DNA of 6,475 nucleotides, taken from positions 1-6,475 of the forward strand of contig CATPBD010000042.1 in NCBI GenBank assembly GCA_955652265.1. Direction: 5' to 3'. The stretch's first letter is position 1. The number at the start of each line of letters is the position of its first letter. Shown here one piece after another: positions 1 to 6,375 of this stretch. A program made the translations under genes and the position numbers. The notes below the pieces were generated by a model that had not been told where the DNA came from, searched no databases, and saw only the letters and a list, made by a program, of their open reading frames with translations. This stretch comes from an uncultured Gemmatimonadaceae bacterium. Lineage in GTDB: Bacteria > Gemmatimonadota > Gemmatimonadetes > Gemmatimonadales > Gemmatimonadaceae.

Positions 1-4
1 CCTG

Positions 5-466
5 ATGTACCAGCGCATACTCGTCCCCGTCGAGCATTCACCCTACGACGAAGTGATCCTGGCTCACGTCCGGAAGCTGGCACGCACGTGCAATGACGCG
101 TCGATCGTGTTGATCCACGTCGCCGACGGATGGGCGGCGCGTAACATCAATCAGCTCGATCTGCGCGAGTCGGAAGAAATGAGGAGCGACCGCGAGTACA
201 TCGAGGCGATCGCTGAAGCGCTCGAGCGAGACGGGTTCCGCGCCGAAGCAATTCTCGCAGGCGGCGATCCCGCCAAAGAGATCGCCGCTTGCGGGGAGCG
301 GGAGAAATGCGACCTGATCGCGATGGCGACTCACGGGCATCGCGGACTCTCGGATGTGCTGCGCGGGAGCGTGGCAAGCGAGCTGCGGCACATCTCGATG
401 CTTCCAGTGCTGATGGTGCGTGGAATTCCACATCCGGCACCTGCGGGACCGAGGCCGGCTGAATGA
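5..466 (+). CDS. Universal stress protein (UspA family), Nramp-associated type
   Basis: A single-domain, probably cytoplasmic Usp protein of 153 residues, the usual length. It opens with the first beta strand ILVPVE (residues 5-10) and ends with the ATP-binding loop of nucleotide-binding Usps: ATHG at 108-111, nine residues, then GS at 121-122. The usual Asp of the first strand (VDGS) is Glu here (VEHS). The segments HVADGWAARN (38-47) and ESEEM (55-59) resemble, from memory, Usp proteins encoded next to or fused with Nramp/MntH manganese transporters, which fits the metal regulator downstream. The ATG follows a TGA at 3-5 that overlaps it by one base, consistent with coupling to an upstream gene outside the window. 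The stop overlaps the next gene as ATGA. Family assignment is firm; the manganese link is inferred from context and sequence resemblance. Confidence 0.93.
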   Translation: MYQRILVPVEHSPYDEVILAHVRKLARTCNDASIVLIHVADGWAARNINQLDLRESEEMRSDREYIEAIAEALERDGFRAEAILAGGDPAKEIAACGEREKCDLIAMATHGHRGLSDVLRGSVASELRHISMLPVLMVRGIPHPAPAGPRPAE

Positions 467-1176
467 GTGCCGCTCGGGAAGAGACCGAAGCCTCGGAGAC
501 GCTCACCGCCCCGGCAGAGGATTATCTCAAGGCGATCTACGCGATCGGAAAAGGATCCGGCCCCGCGGCGACAAGTGAGATTGCGCAGCGTTTGGCGATT
601 GCGCCGGCATCTGTAAGTGGAATGGTGCAGCGTCTCGCCGATCAGGGGCTGCTCGCCTACGAGCGCTATCATGGAGTCAAGCTCACTGAGAGCGGCAGGC
701 GTGCCGCGCTGCGAACGCTGAGGCGGCATCGCGTTATCGAGGCGTACCTCTCGCAAGCACTCGGCTACCCCTGGGATCGCGTGCATGACGAAGCCGAACG
801 ATTGGAGCACGCGGCTTCGGACGAGTTGGTGGACAGAATGGCCGCGACGATCGGCGAGCCGGAAGTCGATCCGCACGGCGCGCCGATTCCCACCCGCGAT
901 GGCGCGGTCGACGAAACCGAATACACATCGCTCGCCCAGCTCGGCGTCGGAGTATCCGGAGTAGTTGTGAGAGTGTCGGATGAAGATCCCGAAATGCTGA
1001 GGTATCTCGCCGAACTTTCGGTCGTACCGGGAAAGCGAATCACGGTGAAGGCGCGCGCGCCCTATGATGGGCCGATCACGCTCTCCATTGGTCGGCACGA
1101 GCTCTCTATTGGACCTGCGCTCGCGGCGAACGTTCTGATCGCGCCGCTGGCAGACAGGGCTGGGAGGCGCGGCTAG
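463..1176 (+). CDS. mntR: DtxR/MntR-family metal-dependent transcriptional regulator
   Basis: A 237-residue protein with the three-part layout of long DtxR-family repressors: a winged helix-turn-helix at about 16-76 (TSEIAQRLAIAPASVSGMVQ is the helix-turn-helix), a dimerisation and metal-binding region at about 77-145, and a FeoA/SH3-like domain at about 155-230. Numbering runs exactly ten above DtxR, so the metal ligands can be read: D20 (DtxR Met10), H89, E93, H108, E112 (DtxR Cys102), E115 and H116. Asp and Glu at the two discriminating positions are as in MntR and ScaR/SloR, which argues for Mn2+ over Fe2+. The motif EDYLK (19-23) is ScaR-like, with Lys at the place of B. subtilis MntR Glu11. 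The start is supported by GAGG at 451-454 and the ATGA overlap with the Usp gene. It probably controls its own operon or manganese uptake; no operator is visible because its promoter lies outside the window. Confidence 0.9.
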   Translation: MSAAREETEASETLTAPAEDYLKAIYAIGKGSGPAATSEIAQRLAIAPASVSGMVQRLADQGLLAYERYHGVKLTESGRRAALRTLRRHRVIEAYLSQALGYPWDRVHDEAERLEHAASDELVDRMAATIGEPEVDPHGAPIPTRDGAVDETEYTSLAQLGVGVSGVVVRVSDEDPEMLRYLAELSVVPGKRITVKARAPYDGPITLSIGRHELSIGPALAANVLIAPLADRAGRRG

Positions 1177-1185
1177 CTTTCGAGC

Positions 1186-2010
1186 GTGCTGCTTCCTTTT
1201 CTCGCCTTTGCGCTGATCCTCCAGGCGTCTCTGCCGCAGACATCACAACGGACGATCGCAATTGACGAAGCCTTTGCCGCCGAGGCGCATCTAAAGGTCG
1301 GGGACCGCGTGGCAATCGCGGCGCGACCCGGTGCATCAGCTGCGGCCGACATGGTGGTCATTGGAGCGATTGTACGGAGAGGAGCAGATCCTTCCCAGGT
1401 AGCGCGCGGCGATTTTGTGGCGCGGCTACACCTCGACCAGCTGCAGCGAATCTCCGGCTACGGCGATCGAGTCGATCGGTTCGCAATTGCGACCCGGCGT
1501 TCGGGTGATATCGACCGCACTCTCCTGCGCATCAACCACGTCGCTTTTGGATTCAGGGCATATCGCTCGAGTGACATCGCGGTCGAGACATCGCGAACTT
1601 TCCAGGTGGTGAGCCGGTTCCACCGCGCGATCGGCGTCATCACGATCGTCGCGAGCTCCATTTTTCTGCTGTGCATAATGGTGCTCAAGGTCGAGGAGCG
1701 CCGGCGCGACATTGCGGCGCTGCGACTAATGGGAATCTCGCGATCCTCCGTCGTGCGATCGATAATCATCGAGGCAGCGGTCGTCGCGGTGCTCGGCAGC
1801 ATGCTGGGCGTCGTGCTTGGCTGGGCGACATCGCTTTTCGTGAACTGGCATTACCAGGCCTTGTATCGCACGCCGCTCTATTTCTCGATCGTCACACCCC
1901 CGGTGATTGGGCTCGCAGTGTCGCTCTCCCTTATCCTCGGAGTCGGGGCTGGAGTGCTAGCATCAATGCGACTGGTGCGGACTCCTCCGCTCGAGCTGTT
2001 TGGACGCTGA
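1186..2010 (+). CDS. C-terminal half of an FtsX/MacB-type ABC permease with a hydrophobic leader
   Basis: Inner-membrane protein of 274 residues, much shorter than the roughly 390-410 of a complete FtsX/MacB-like permease. A hydrophobic leader (2-16) is followed at once by the second part of the extracytoplasmic domain: TIAIDEAFAAEAHLKVGD (23-40) matches the region of gene 4 around residues 134-153. Three membrane helices follow at about 147-168, 188-219 and 238-262. Between the first two, VEERRRDIAALRLMGISR (169-186) is the cytoplasmic coupling segment that contacts the ATPase, closely matching 284-301 of gene 4. The standard first helix and first half of the extracytoplasmic domain are missing and appear instead at the N-terminus of the lipocalin fusion gene at 3926. 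GTG is the only reasonable start: an in-frame TAG lies nine bases upstream. GGGAGG at 1162-1167 is too distant to be a normal ribosome site, so coupling to the regulator gene is likely. The leader has no basic residue. Confidence 0.82.
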   Translation: MLLPFLAFALILQASLPQTSQRTIAIDEAFAAEAHLKVGDRVAIAARPGASAAADMVVIGAIVRRGADPSQVARGDFVARLHLDQLQRISGYGDRVDRFAIATRRSGDIDRTLLRINHVAFGFRAYRSSDIAVETSRTFQVVSRFHRAIGVITIVASSIFLLCIMVLKVEERRRDIAALRLMGISRSSVVRSIIIEAAVVAVLGSMLGVVLGWATSLFVNWHYQALYRTPLYFSIVTPPVIGLAVSLSLILGVGAGVLASMRLVRTPPLELFGR

Positions 2011-3198
2011 GTGAGAGCTGCACTCGCGCAGGCGTCACTCATCCGACATCGCGCTCGCACACTCCTGGCCGTGCTCGGTGTTGCGGTTGCGGCGGCGATG
2101 CTGCTGGACATGGTGATGCTCGCGACCGGGATGCGCGAGTCGTTTCGCGAGCTGCTGCTGTCGAAGGGATTCGACATACGCCTCGCGCCGAAAGGCACGC
2201 TCCCCTTTGACACCGACGCGACGATTCCTGGTGTCAGCGCGATAACCACAGTTCTTCGCACCAATCCCGACATCAGGGAGATCAGTCCAGTGCTGGGAGG
2301 CTCGATTCACATCGGTGTCGGGGCGAACGACGTCAGCGCGGCGGTGCTTGGTATCGACCCAACGGTGCAGGGCGATTACGAATTTCTTTCCGGTCGCGAT
2401 GTTACGACTGCCGACGCGCTGGTGGCGAACGAATACCTGCTCAAGAAGCTGGGCGCGCGATTCGGCGACACGCTCAATGTCGCCGCGGGCTATGATCCCC
2501 AGACGCGAACGTATTCTGGCCAACGCCGACTCGTGCTGACCGGAAAGGTCCGTTTCATCTATGGAGCTACTGATCAACCGGGCTCCGTTGTACGTCGTGA
2601 GACACTGGAGGCGCTGGGTGGAGGAGAGCGGCGCGACCGTGCATCTCTTTTCATGGTCCGCTTGCGAAAGGGCGCGAACCCGGACAGCGTGCGGAACTGG
2701 ATCGAGACCAAGATCCCGAACGTCTCCGCAATCTCCGTCGCGACCGCTCTCGCGAAGGTTGATCAGCGGCTCAGCTACTTCCGGCAGCTTGCGTTCATAC
2801 TCGGCGCGGTGAGCCTGTTCGTCGGGTTCCTGCTGGTGACGACTCTGGTCACGGTTTCGGTGAACGAGCGGTCAGGTGAGATCGCGGTGATGCGCGCGAT
2901 CGGCGTGTCGCGCGCCCACGTCGTTCAGCAGATAGTGCTCGAGGGCGTGGCGATCAGTGTGGTGGGTGCAGTGATTGGGCTTGGACTCGGCCTGCTCACC
3001 GGGCGATACCTCAACGCGATTCTCTCCGCGTTCCCCGGGCTGCCGATGGCGATCGATTTCTTTCTCTTTCAACCGCGAGCGGCGTGGTCTGCACTTGGCC
3101 TGTTGATCGTCAGCGGGATCGCCGCCGGGATCTATCCCGCGTGGCGGGCGGCGTCACTGCCCATCGCCGACTCGCTGCGTCGCGAGGCGATTGCGTGA
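2011..3198 (+). CDS. Complete FtsX/MacB-type ABC transporter permease
   Basis: A 395-residue inner-membrane permease with the full type VII ABC layout: helix 1 at about 17-39, a long extracytoplasmic domain at about 40-256 (MacB periplasmic core-like), then helices at about 257-282, 305-333 and 357-380. The coupling segment ERSGEIAVMRAIGVSR (286-301) before helix 3 is typical of FtsX-like permeases. Such proteins work as dimers with a LolD/MacB-type ATPase and usually move lipids, lipoproteins or peptides at the periplasmic face by mechanotransmission, not by classical transmembrane transport. The GTG start follows the TGA of the preceding gene with no spacer and in the same frame; starting here gives the usual short basic segment (RHRAR) before helix 1. 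The stop overlaps the ATPase start as GTGA. It probably pairs with the split permease made from the genes at 1186 and 3926. Substrate cannot be read from sequence. Confidence 0.92.
   Translation: MRAALAQASLIRHRARTLLAVLGVAVAAAMLLDMVMLATGMRESFRELLLSKGFDIRLAPKGTLPFDTDATIPGVSAITTVLRTNPDIREISPVLGGSIHIGVGANDVSAAVLGIDPTVQGDYEFLSGRDVTTADALVANEYLLKKLGARFGDTLNVAAGYDPQTRTYSGQRRLVLTGKVRFIYGATDQPGSVVRRETLEALGGGERRDRASLFMVRLRKGANPDSVRNWIETKIPNVSAISVATALAKVDQRLSYFRQLAFILGAVSLFVGFLLVTTLVTVSVNERSGEIAVMRAIGVSRAHVVQQIVLEGVAISVVGAVIGLGLGLLTGRYLNAILSAFPGLPMAIDFFLFQPRAAWSALGLLIVSGIAAGIYPAWRAASLPIADSLRREAIA
3184..3187 (+). promoter_or_regulatory. Ribosome binding site deciding the ATPase start
   Basis: GAGG lies seven bases before the GTG at 3195, inside the end of the permease gene. 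The other in-frame candidate, GTG at 3267, has no comparable purine-rich site in front of it. This and the GTGA stop/start overlap favour the 3195 start. Confidence 0.55.
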
Positions 3199-3929
3199 GC
3201 TCGCTCACTCGACCGCGCTCCGGTGCTTTGGTATCCGGATCCGCGAAATCGGATGTCAACCCGCTCGTGTCTCTGCGCGAAGTTCGTCGCGATTACGCAC
3301 TCGGCGCCGAGCGTGTGCACGCGCTTCAGGGAGTATCGCTGGACGTCGAGCGTGGGGACTACGTCGCGATCGTTGGTCCGTCGGGCTGCGGAAAGTCGAC
3401 GCTCCTCAATCTCGTCGGTGTGATCGATCAGCCGACGTCAGGCACCGTGACGATAGCGGGGAAGCGTGTCGACGCGATGAGTGACCGCGAGGCGACGTCG
3501 TTTCGGTTGCACAACATTGGCTTCGTCTTTCAGCGCTTCTATCTGATGCCAATTCTCTCGGCGCTCGAGAACGTAGAATTGCCGATGGCCGAGGCAAAGG
3601 TGCCGAGTGACGATAGAAAGGCGAGAGCGGCGGAGCTCCTCGAGTACGTTGGCTTGAGCTCTCGGGAGCGGCACCGACCCTCTGAGCTTTCCGGCGGTGA
3701 GCAGCAGCGGGTAGCAATCGCGCGCGCACTGGCGAATCATCCCGATATACTCCTCGCAGACGAGCCGACGGGGGAGCTCGACGCGCGCACGGGTGCCGAG
3801 ATCATCTCTCTGTTCCGACGTCTCAATTCAGATGGGACTACGATCGTCGTCGTTACGCACGACGAAGATCTCGCGAATGCGACGCGCCACAAGGTTCACA
3901 TGCGCGACGGCAGGATCGTTGACGCATGA
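3195..3929 (+). CDS. ABC transporter ATPase, LolD/MacB type
   Basis: Cytoplasmic ATPase of 244 residues from the GTG at 3195. All catalytic motifs are present: Walker A GPSGCGKST at 61-69, Q-loop VFQRF with Q113, signature LSGGEQQRVAIARAL at 165-179, Walker B ILLADE with catalytic E190, D-loop GELDART, and switch H222 in VVVTHDE. The run IGFVFQRFYLMPILSALENV (108-127) is typical of LolD/MacB-type ATPases that serve FtsX-like permeases. It would power the permeases encoded on both sides. A longer open frame extends upstream inside the permease gene, but GTG 3195, with a GAGG site and the GTGA overlap, is the natural start. GTG 3267, just before the conserved SLREVRRDY, is the alternative and would shorten the protein by 24 residues. 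The stop overlaps the next gene as ATGA. By analogy with attEFGH clusters it is AttE-like. Confidence 0.95.
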   Translation: MSSLTRPRSGALVSGSAKSDVNPLVSLREVRRDYALGAERVHALQGVSLDVERGDYVAIVGPSGCGKSTLLNLVGVIDQPTSGTVTIAGKRVDAMSDREATSFRLHNIGFVFQRFYLMPILSALENVELPMAEAKVPSDDRKARAAELLEYVGLSSRERHRPSELSGGEQQRVAIARALANHPDILLADEPTGELDARTGAEIISLFRRLNSDGTTIVVVTHDEDLANATRHKVHMRDGRIVDA

Positions 3930-5407
3930 TCGCACAGCTCGCGTTACGAAACATTACCTATAGGCCGTGGCGGTCTGTACTGCTTTTCTTCGGCTACGGG
4001 ATCGGTGTCGCGGTGATGATCGTGCTGCTCTCGATTGGCGAAGCAATGGTGTCACAGGCGCGCAACGAGAAGCTCGTCTGCGGTGGGTCGATCACTGTCT
4101 TGCCGGAGGGACTCGATGTCGAAGTGATGAAGACGGGAGGGATAGGTGGCCTCTTTTTCTCCATCGATCACGCGTCATTTCTGTATCGACAGCTGTTCGC
4201 CTCACCTCGGTTCGCAGGCGAGATTTCCGCCGTCGCTCCGCAAATCGAAGGCAGGCTCCTCTACGTTCGCACGCGCGACGGCCGCGAGTACCCTGTGCAT
4301 GGGAACGGGGAGATCCCAGCGGCGACCCGCGCTGTCGGCGCCGCGCCCGAGATCGTGGAGGGGAAATGGGAGAACGACGATGGCGACCGCCGCTGGATAG
4401 CTCCAACCCCCGCGGAGCTCCGGCACGAGATCGACCATTTCCATTTGCCCGGCGACAGCATCGCCAACAGAGACACGTGGGCCGAGTGGCACTACTTCAA
4501 TGTCCTGTCAGAGGGTGGCAAGCGTTGGGCGTTCATCTCCTTCATCGTCGGCGGCGACGCGACCGGCACCAAATGGGGAGGCAAGCTCGGAATAACTTTG
4601 CGTGAGCAGAACCGCGCAACGCGTCGCTTTGGCGTAACACTCGATCGATCGCGGGTGCGTTTCTCCGCCACTGATGCGAATCTAGTTTTCGGCGATTCGC
4701 ACGTGACTGTGTTGCCGAATGGTGACTACGAAGTAAAGGCGAGCGCCGGCAAAGCGGACATCTCGCTCACGGTGCATCCAGCGCCTTACGCTTATTTCCC
4801 GGGCGTCTCGATGGGCTCAGGAGGTTTTGTCTCTGGATACACCGTTCCAGCGCTCCGCGCGTCGGCGTCGGGAACGTTGTGCGTTGACCGTCAGTGCGAA
4901 AAGCTCACCGACGCGCAATCCTATCACGATCACAACTGGGGGGTCTGGCGCGGTGTGACCTGGGACTGGGGCGCATCGCGCGCCGGCCAGTACGCATTCC
5001 TTTATGGAAGGGTGATCACGCTGGACAGCGACGGGTCAGCTCCGGCGGTGCTGGTGTACCTGATCGACTCGCTCGGATTCCGTGGAGTGTTCCGGCCGAA
5101 GCTGATCTCATACGAAGACACCAGGACCATCCGCTCCGAAGGGACAATCCTTCGTGTCCCCGCGCGCGCGCGATTCTCCGACATTCGTGGGGACGACACG
5201 CTGAGCGTGGACATTTCGGTCGAGGATGCAATCGCCACTGATACTCGACCGCAGAACGCGAAGGAAGGAGAACGTGGCGACCCGCTGGGGACGGCAAAGG
5301 CGCACCCGTACTTCATCCAGATGAAGGGGAGGGCCCGCATCTCCGGTCGAATCGAGGGGCAACCACTCTCCGGGACCGGGATCGGATTCTTCGAGACATA
5401 CCGTTGA
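3926..5407 (+). CDS. Fusion: N-terminal half of FtsX/MacB permease plus CrtC/AttH lipocalin-like domain
   Basis: A 493-residue membrane-anchored protein with two parts. Residues 1-150 look like the start of an FtsX/MacB permease: a short basic N-terminus (LALRNITYRPWRS), one helix at about 18-39, then extracytoplasmic sequence including GGSITVLPEGLDV (53-65), EISAVAPQIEGRLLYV (99-114) and EIVEGKW (142-148), which align by eye with gene 4 residues 53-130. Residues about 157-493 are a CrtC/AttH-type (calycin fold, formerly DUF2006) domain: EWHYFNVL at 187-194, YHDHNWG at 333-339, VTWDWG at 344-349 and the terminal FFETYR. Related proteins are carotenoid 1,2-hydratases (CrtC) and AttH, the latter proposed to act on lipids. 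Normal AttH-like proteins are separately exported; here the permease helix would anchor the domain outside the cytoplasmic membrane. C319 and C324 might form a disulfide. The remaining helices of an ordinary permease are absent but match the gene at 1186. Start: ATG overlapping the ATPase stop, with AGGA ten bases upstream. Hydratase activity is not implied. Confidence 0.85.
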   Translation: MIAQLALRNITYRPWRSVLLFFGYGIGVAVMIVLLSIGEAMVSQARNEKLVCGGSITVLPEGLDVEVMKTGGIGGLFFSIDHASFLYRQLFASPRFAGEISAVAPQIEGRLLYVRTRDGREYPVHGNGEIPAATRAVGAAPEIVEGKWENDDGDRRWIAPTPAELRHEIDHFHLPGDSIANRDTWAEWHYFNVLSEGGKRWAFISFIVGGDATGTKWGGKLGITLREQNRATRRFGVTLDRSRVRFSATDANLVFGDSHVTVLPNGDYEVKASAGKADISLTVHPAPYAYFPGVSMGSGGFVSGYTVPALRASASGTLCVDRQCEKLTDAQSYHDHNWGVWRGVTWDWGASRAGQYAFLYGRVITLDSDGSAPAVLVYLIDSLGFRGVFRPKLISYEDTRTIRSEGTILRVPARARFSDIRGDDTLSVDISVEDAIATDTRPQNAKEGERGDPLGTAKAHPYFIQMKGRARISGRIEGQPLSGTGIGFFETYR

Positions 5408-5484
5408 TGGACCGGCCTCGGCGTACGTATCTCATCGATTGTGGTTGGCATCCGGAAAACTGAAGCGGGGAGCTGTCACCTTGT

Positions 5485-5505
5485 AAGCTGGGAGCCGTTC
5501 AGCTT
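5485..5505. repeat. Short inverted repeat in the intergenic gap after the operon
   Basis: AAGCTG at 5485-5490 and its complement CAGCTT at 5500-5505 flank a nine-base loop, 78 bases after the lipocalin fusion gene. It is followed by only three T residues, so it is a poor intrinsic terminator and might be an operator or chance. The rest of the 158-base gap (5408-5565) holds no convincing gene. Confidence 0.3.
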
Positions 5506-5529
5506 TCATACTGGCGGTTGTCTCCCGAC

Positions 5530-5558
5530 TTGACAGCGGGACGTCGCGGCTTCCGATT
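5530..5558 (+). promoter_or_regulatory. Possible promoter for the DUF72 gene
   Basis: A perfect TTGACA lies at 5530-5535. Seventeen bases downstream is CCGATT (5553-5558), a poor -10 match. Transcription from it would begin almost at the ATG at 5566, giving a leaderless or nearly leaderless message, which would fit the lack of a Shine-Dalgarno site there. The weak -10 keeps this tentative. Confidence 0.28.
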
Positions 5559-5565
5559 GAACGTC

Positions 5566-6375
5566 ATGTCCGCGGAAATTCATATCGGCACGCAGGGCTG
5601 GAACTACGATGCCTGGGTCGGGCCGTTTTATCCGACAGGCACGCGGCCGTCGGATTTCCTCACCGTTTACGCTCGCGCATTCGATTCGGTGGAAGTCGAT
5701 TCCACCTTCTACGCCTCTCCTGCGGCGACGACGATACGAAGCTGGGTAGATCGCACTCCGAAGGGATTCATCTTCGCCCTCAAGCTCCCGCAGGAAATCA
5801 CGCACGAGCACAGGCTGCGCGACGACAGCGGCGCATCGGAGGCGTTCTTCGAGCGCGCGCGGGAGCTGGGCGACAAGCTTGGACCAATTCTCGTACAGAT
5901 GGGTCCTGATTTTCAACCCGGCGAGCTGCCCGCGCTCGTCGATTTCATCGGGCGGGTGCCAGCGGATCTCCGTATTGCCATCGAGTTCAGACATCGGGGG
6001 TGGATCACGGACGGTGTTCTCGCCCTTCTCGGGGAGCACAACATTGCTCTGGCTCTCGTCGATGGCAGGTGGATTCCGCGCAAGCTGATGTTAGCGCTCG
6101 CGGCCCGTCCGACGGCGGATTTCGCGTACATCAGATGGATGGGACCGAACCGCGACCTCGTCGATTATACTCGGGTGCAAGTCGATCGCTCGCAAGAGGT
6201 CGATCTATGGTCCGACGCGATAGAGGATCTGTCCGAAAAGGTGTCGCACGTTTACGGGTACGTAGCGAATACGTTCTCCGGGCATAGCCCGGCGACGGCG
6301 CGAGAGCTCCAGTACCGACTCGGGCAGACCCCCGTCGATCCGGATTTGCTCGGGGAGCAAATGTCGCTTTTCTGA
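5566..6375 (+). CDS. DUF72 family protein (YecE-like)
   Basis: A 269-residue, probably cytoplasmic protein of the DUF72/YecE family, a TIM-barrel-like fold whose biochemical role is not established. It shows the family's features in order: IHIGTQGWNYDAW near the N-terminus (5-17), FYP (21-23), FDSVEVDSTFYASP (39-52), FALKLPQEITHEHRL (70-84), ILVQMGPDF (108-116), AIEFRH (138-143), FAYIRWMG (186-193) and the C-terminal YVANTFSGHSPATA (232-245). Length is normal for the family and the gene looks intact. The frame is open back to a TTG at 5518, but homologues begin just before the IGT-GW motif, so the ATG at 5566 is preferred; no good ribosome site precedes it. It lies 158 bases after the operon and is probably transcribed separately. 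No functional link to the transporter genes is visible. Confidence 0.93.
   Translation: MSAEIHIGTQGWNYDAWVGPFYPTGTRPSDFLTVYARAFDSVEVDSTFYASPAATTIRSWVDRTPKGFIFALKLPQEITHEHRLRDDSGASEAFFERARELGDKLGPILVQMGPDFQPGELPALVDFIGRVPADLRIAIEFRHRGWITDGVLALLGEHNIALALVDGRWIPRKLMLALAARPTADFAYIRWMGPNRDLVDYTRVQVDRSQEVDLWSDAIEDLSEKVSHVYGYVANTFSGHSPATARELQYRLGQTPVDPDLLGEQMSLF

Larger units (their letters stand above)
5..5407 (+). other. Predicted six-gene operon: usp, mntR-like, split permease, permease, ATPase, permease-lipocalin fusion
   Basis: All six genes point the same way with junctions of -4, +9, 0, -4 and -4 bases. No space remains for an internal terminator or promoter outside coding sequence. The one-base TGATG overlap at 3-7 suggests that the transcript begins further upstream. 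The layout ties a manganese-type regulator and Usp protein to an AttEFGH-like ABC system. This could reflect joint regulation or simply neighbouring modules read from one promoter. Confidence 0.82.

Noticed and set aside
331..1098. Long minus-strand open frame of 255 codons opposite the Usp and regulator genes
   Set aside because: It lies antisense to two well-recognised proteins, has low-complexity Arg/Ser-rich composition typical of high-GC shadow frames, and shows no family motif.
1671..2210. Plus-strand frame of 179 codons spanning the junction of the two permease genes
   Set aside because: It is out of frame with both permeases, rich in Arg/Ala/Gly, and lacks hydrophobic segments or motifs; a shadow of the high-GC coding sequence.
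3084..3194. Upstream extension of the ATPase frame into the permease gene
   Set aside because: The extension overlaps coding sequence of the permease, has no similarity to ATPase N-termini, and a GTG with a GAGG site lies exactly at the permease stop.
3926..5407. Carotenoid 1,2-hydratase (CrtC) function for the fusion protein
   Set aside because: No other carotenoid genes are present and the neighbours are ABC transporter genes, so an AttH-like role fits better than carotenoid biosynthesis, although the domain family is shared.
5485..5508. Intrinsic terminator after the operon
   Set aside because: The stem has only six pairs with moderate GC, a nine-base loop and only three T residues after it, so it does not meet the usual pattern; kept only as an inverted repeat.
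5506..6039. Minus-strand open frame of 177 codons opposite the DUF72 gene
   Set aside because: It is antisense to a gene whose family motifs run the whole length, and its translation shows nothing recognisable.
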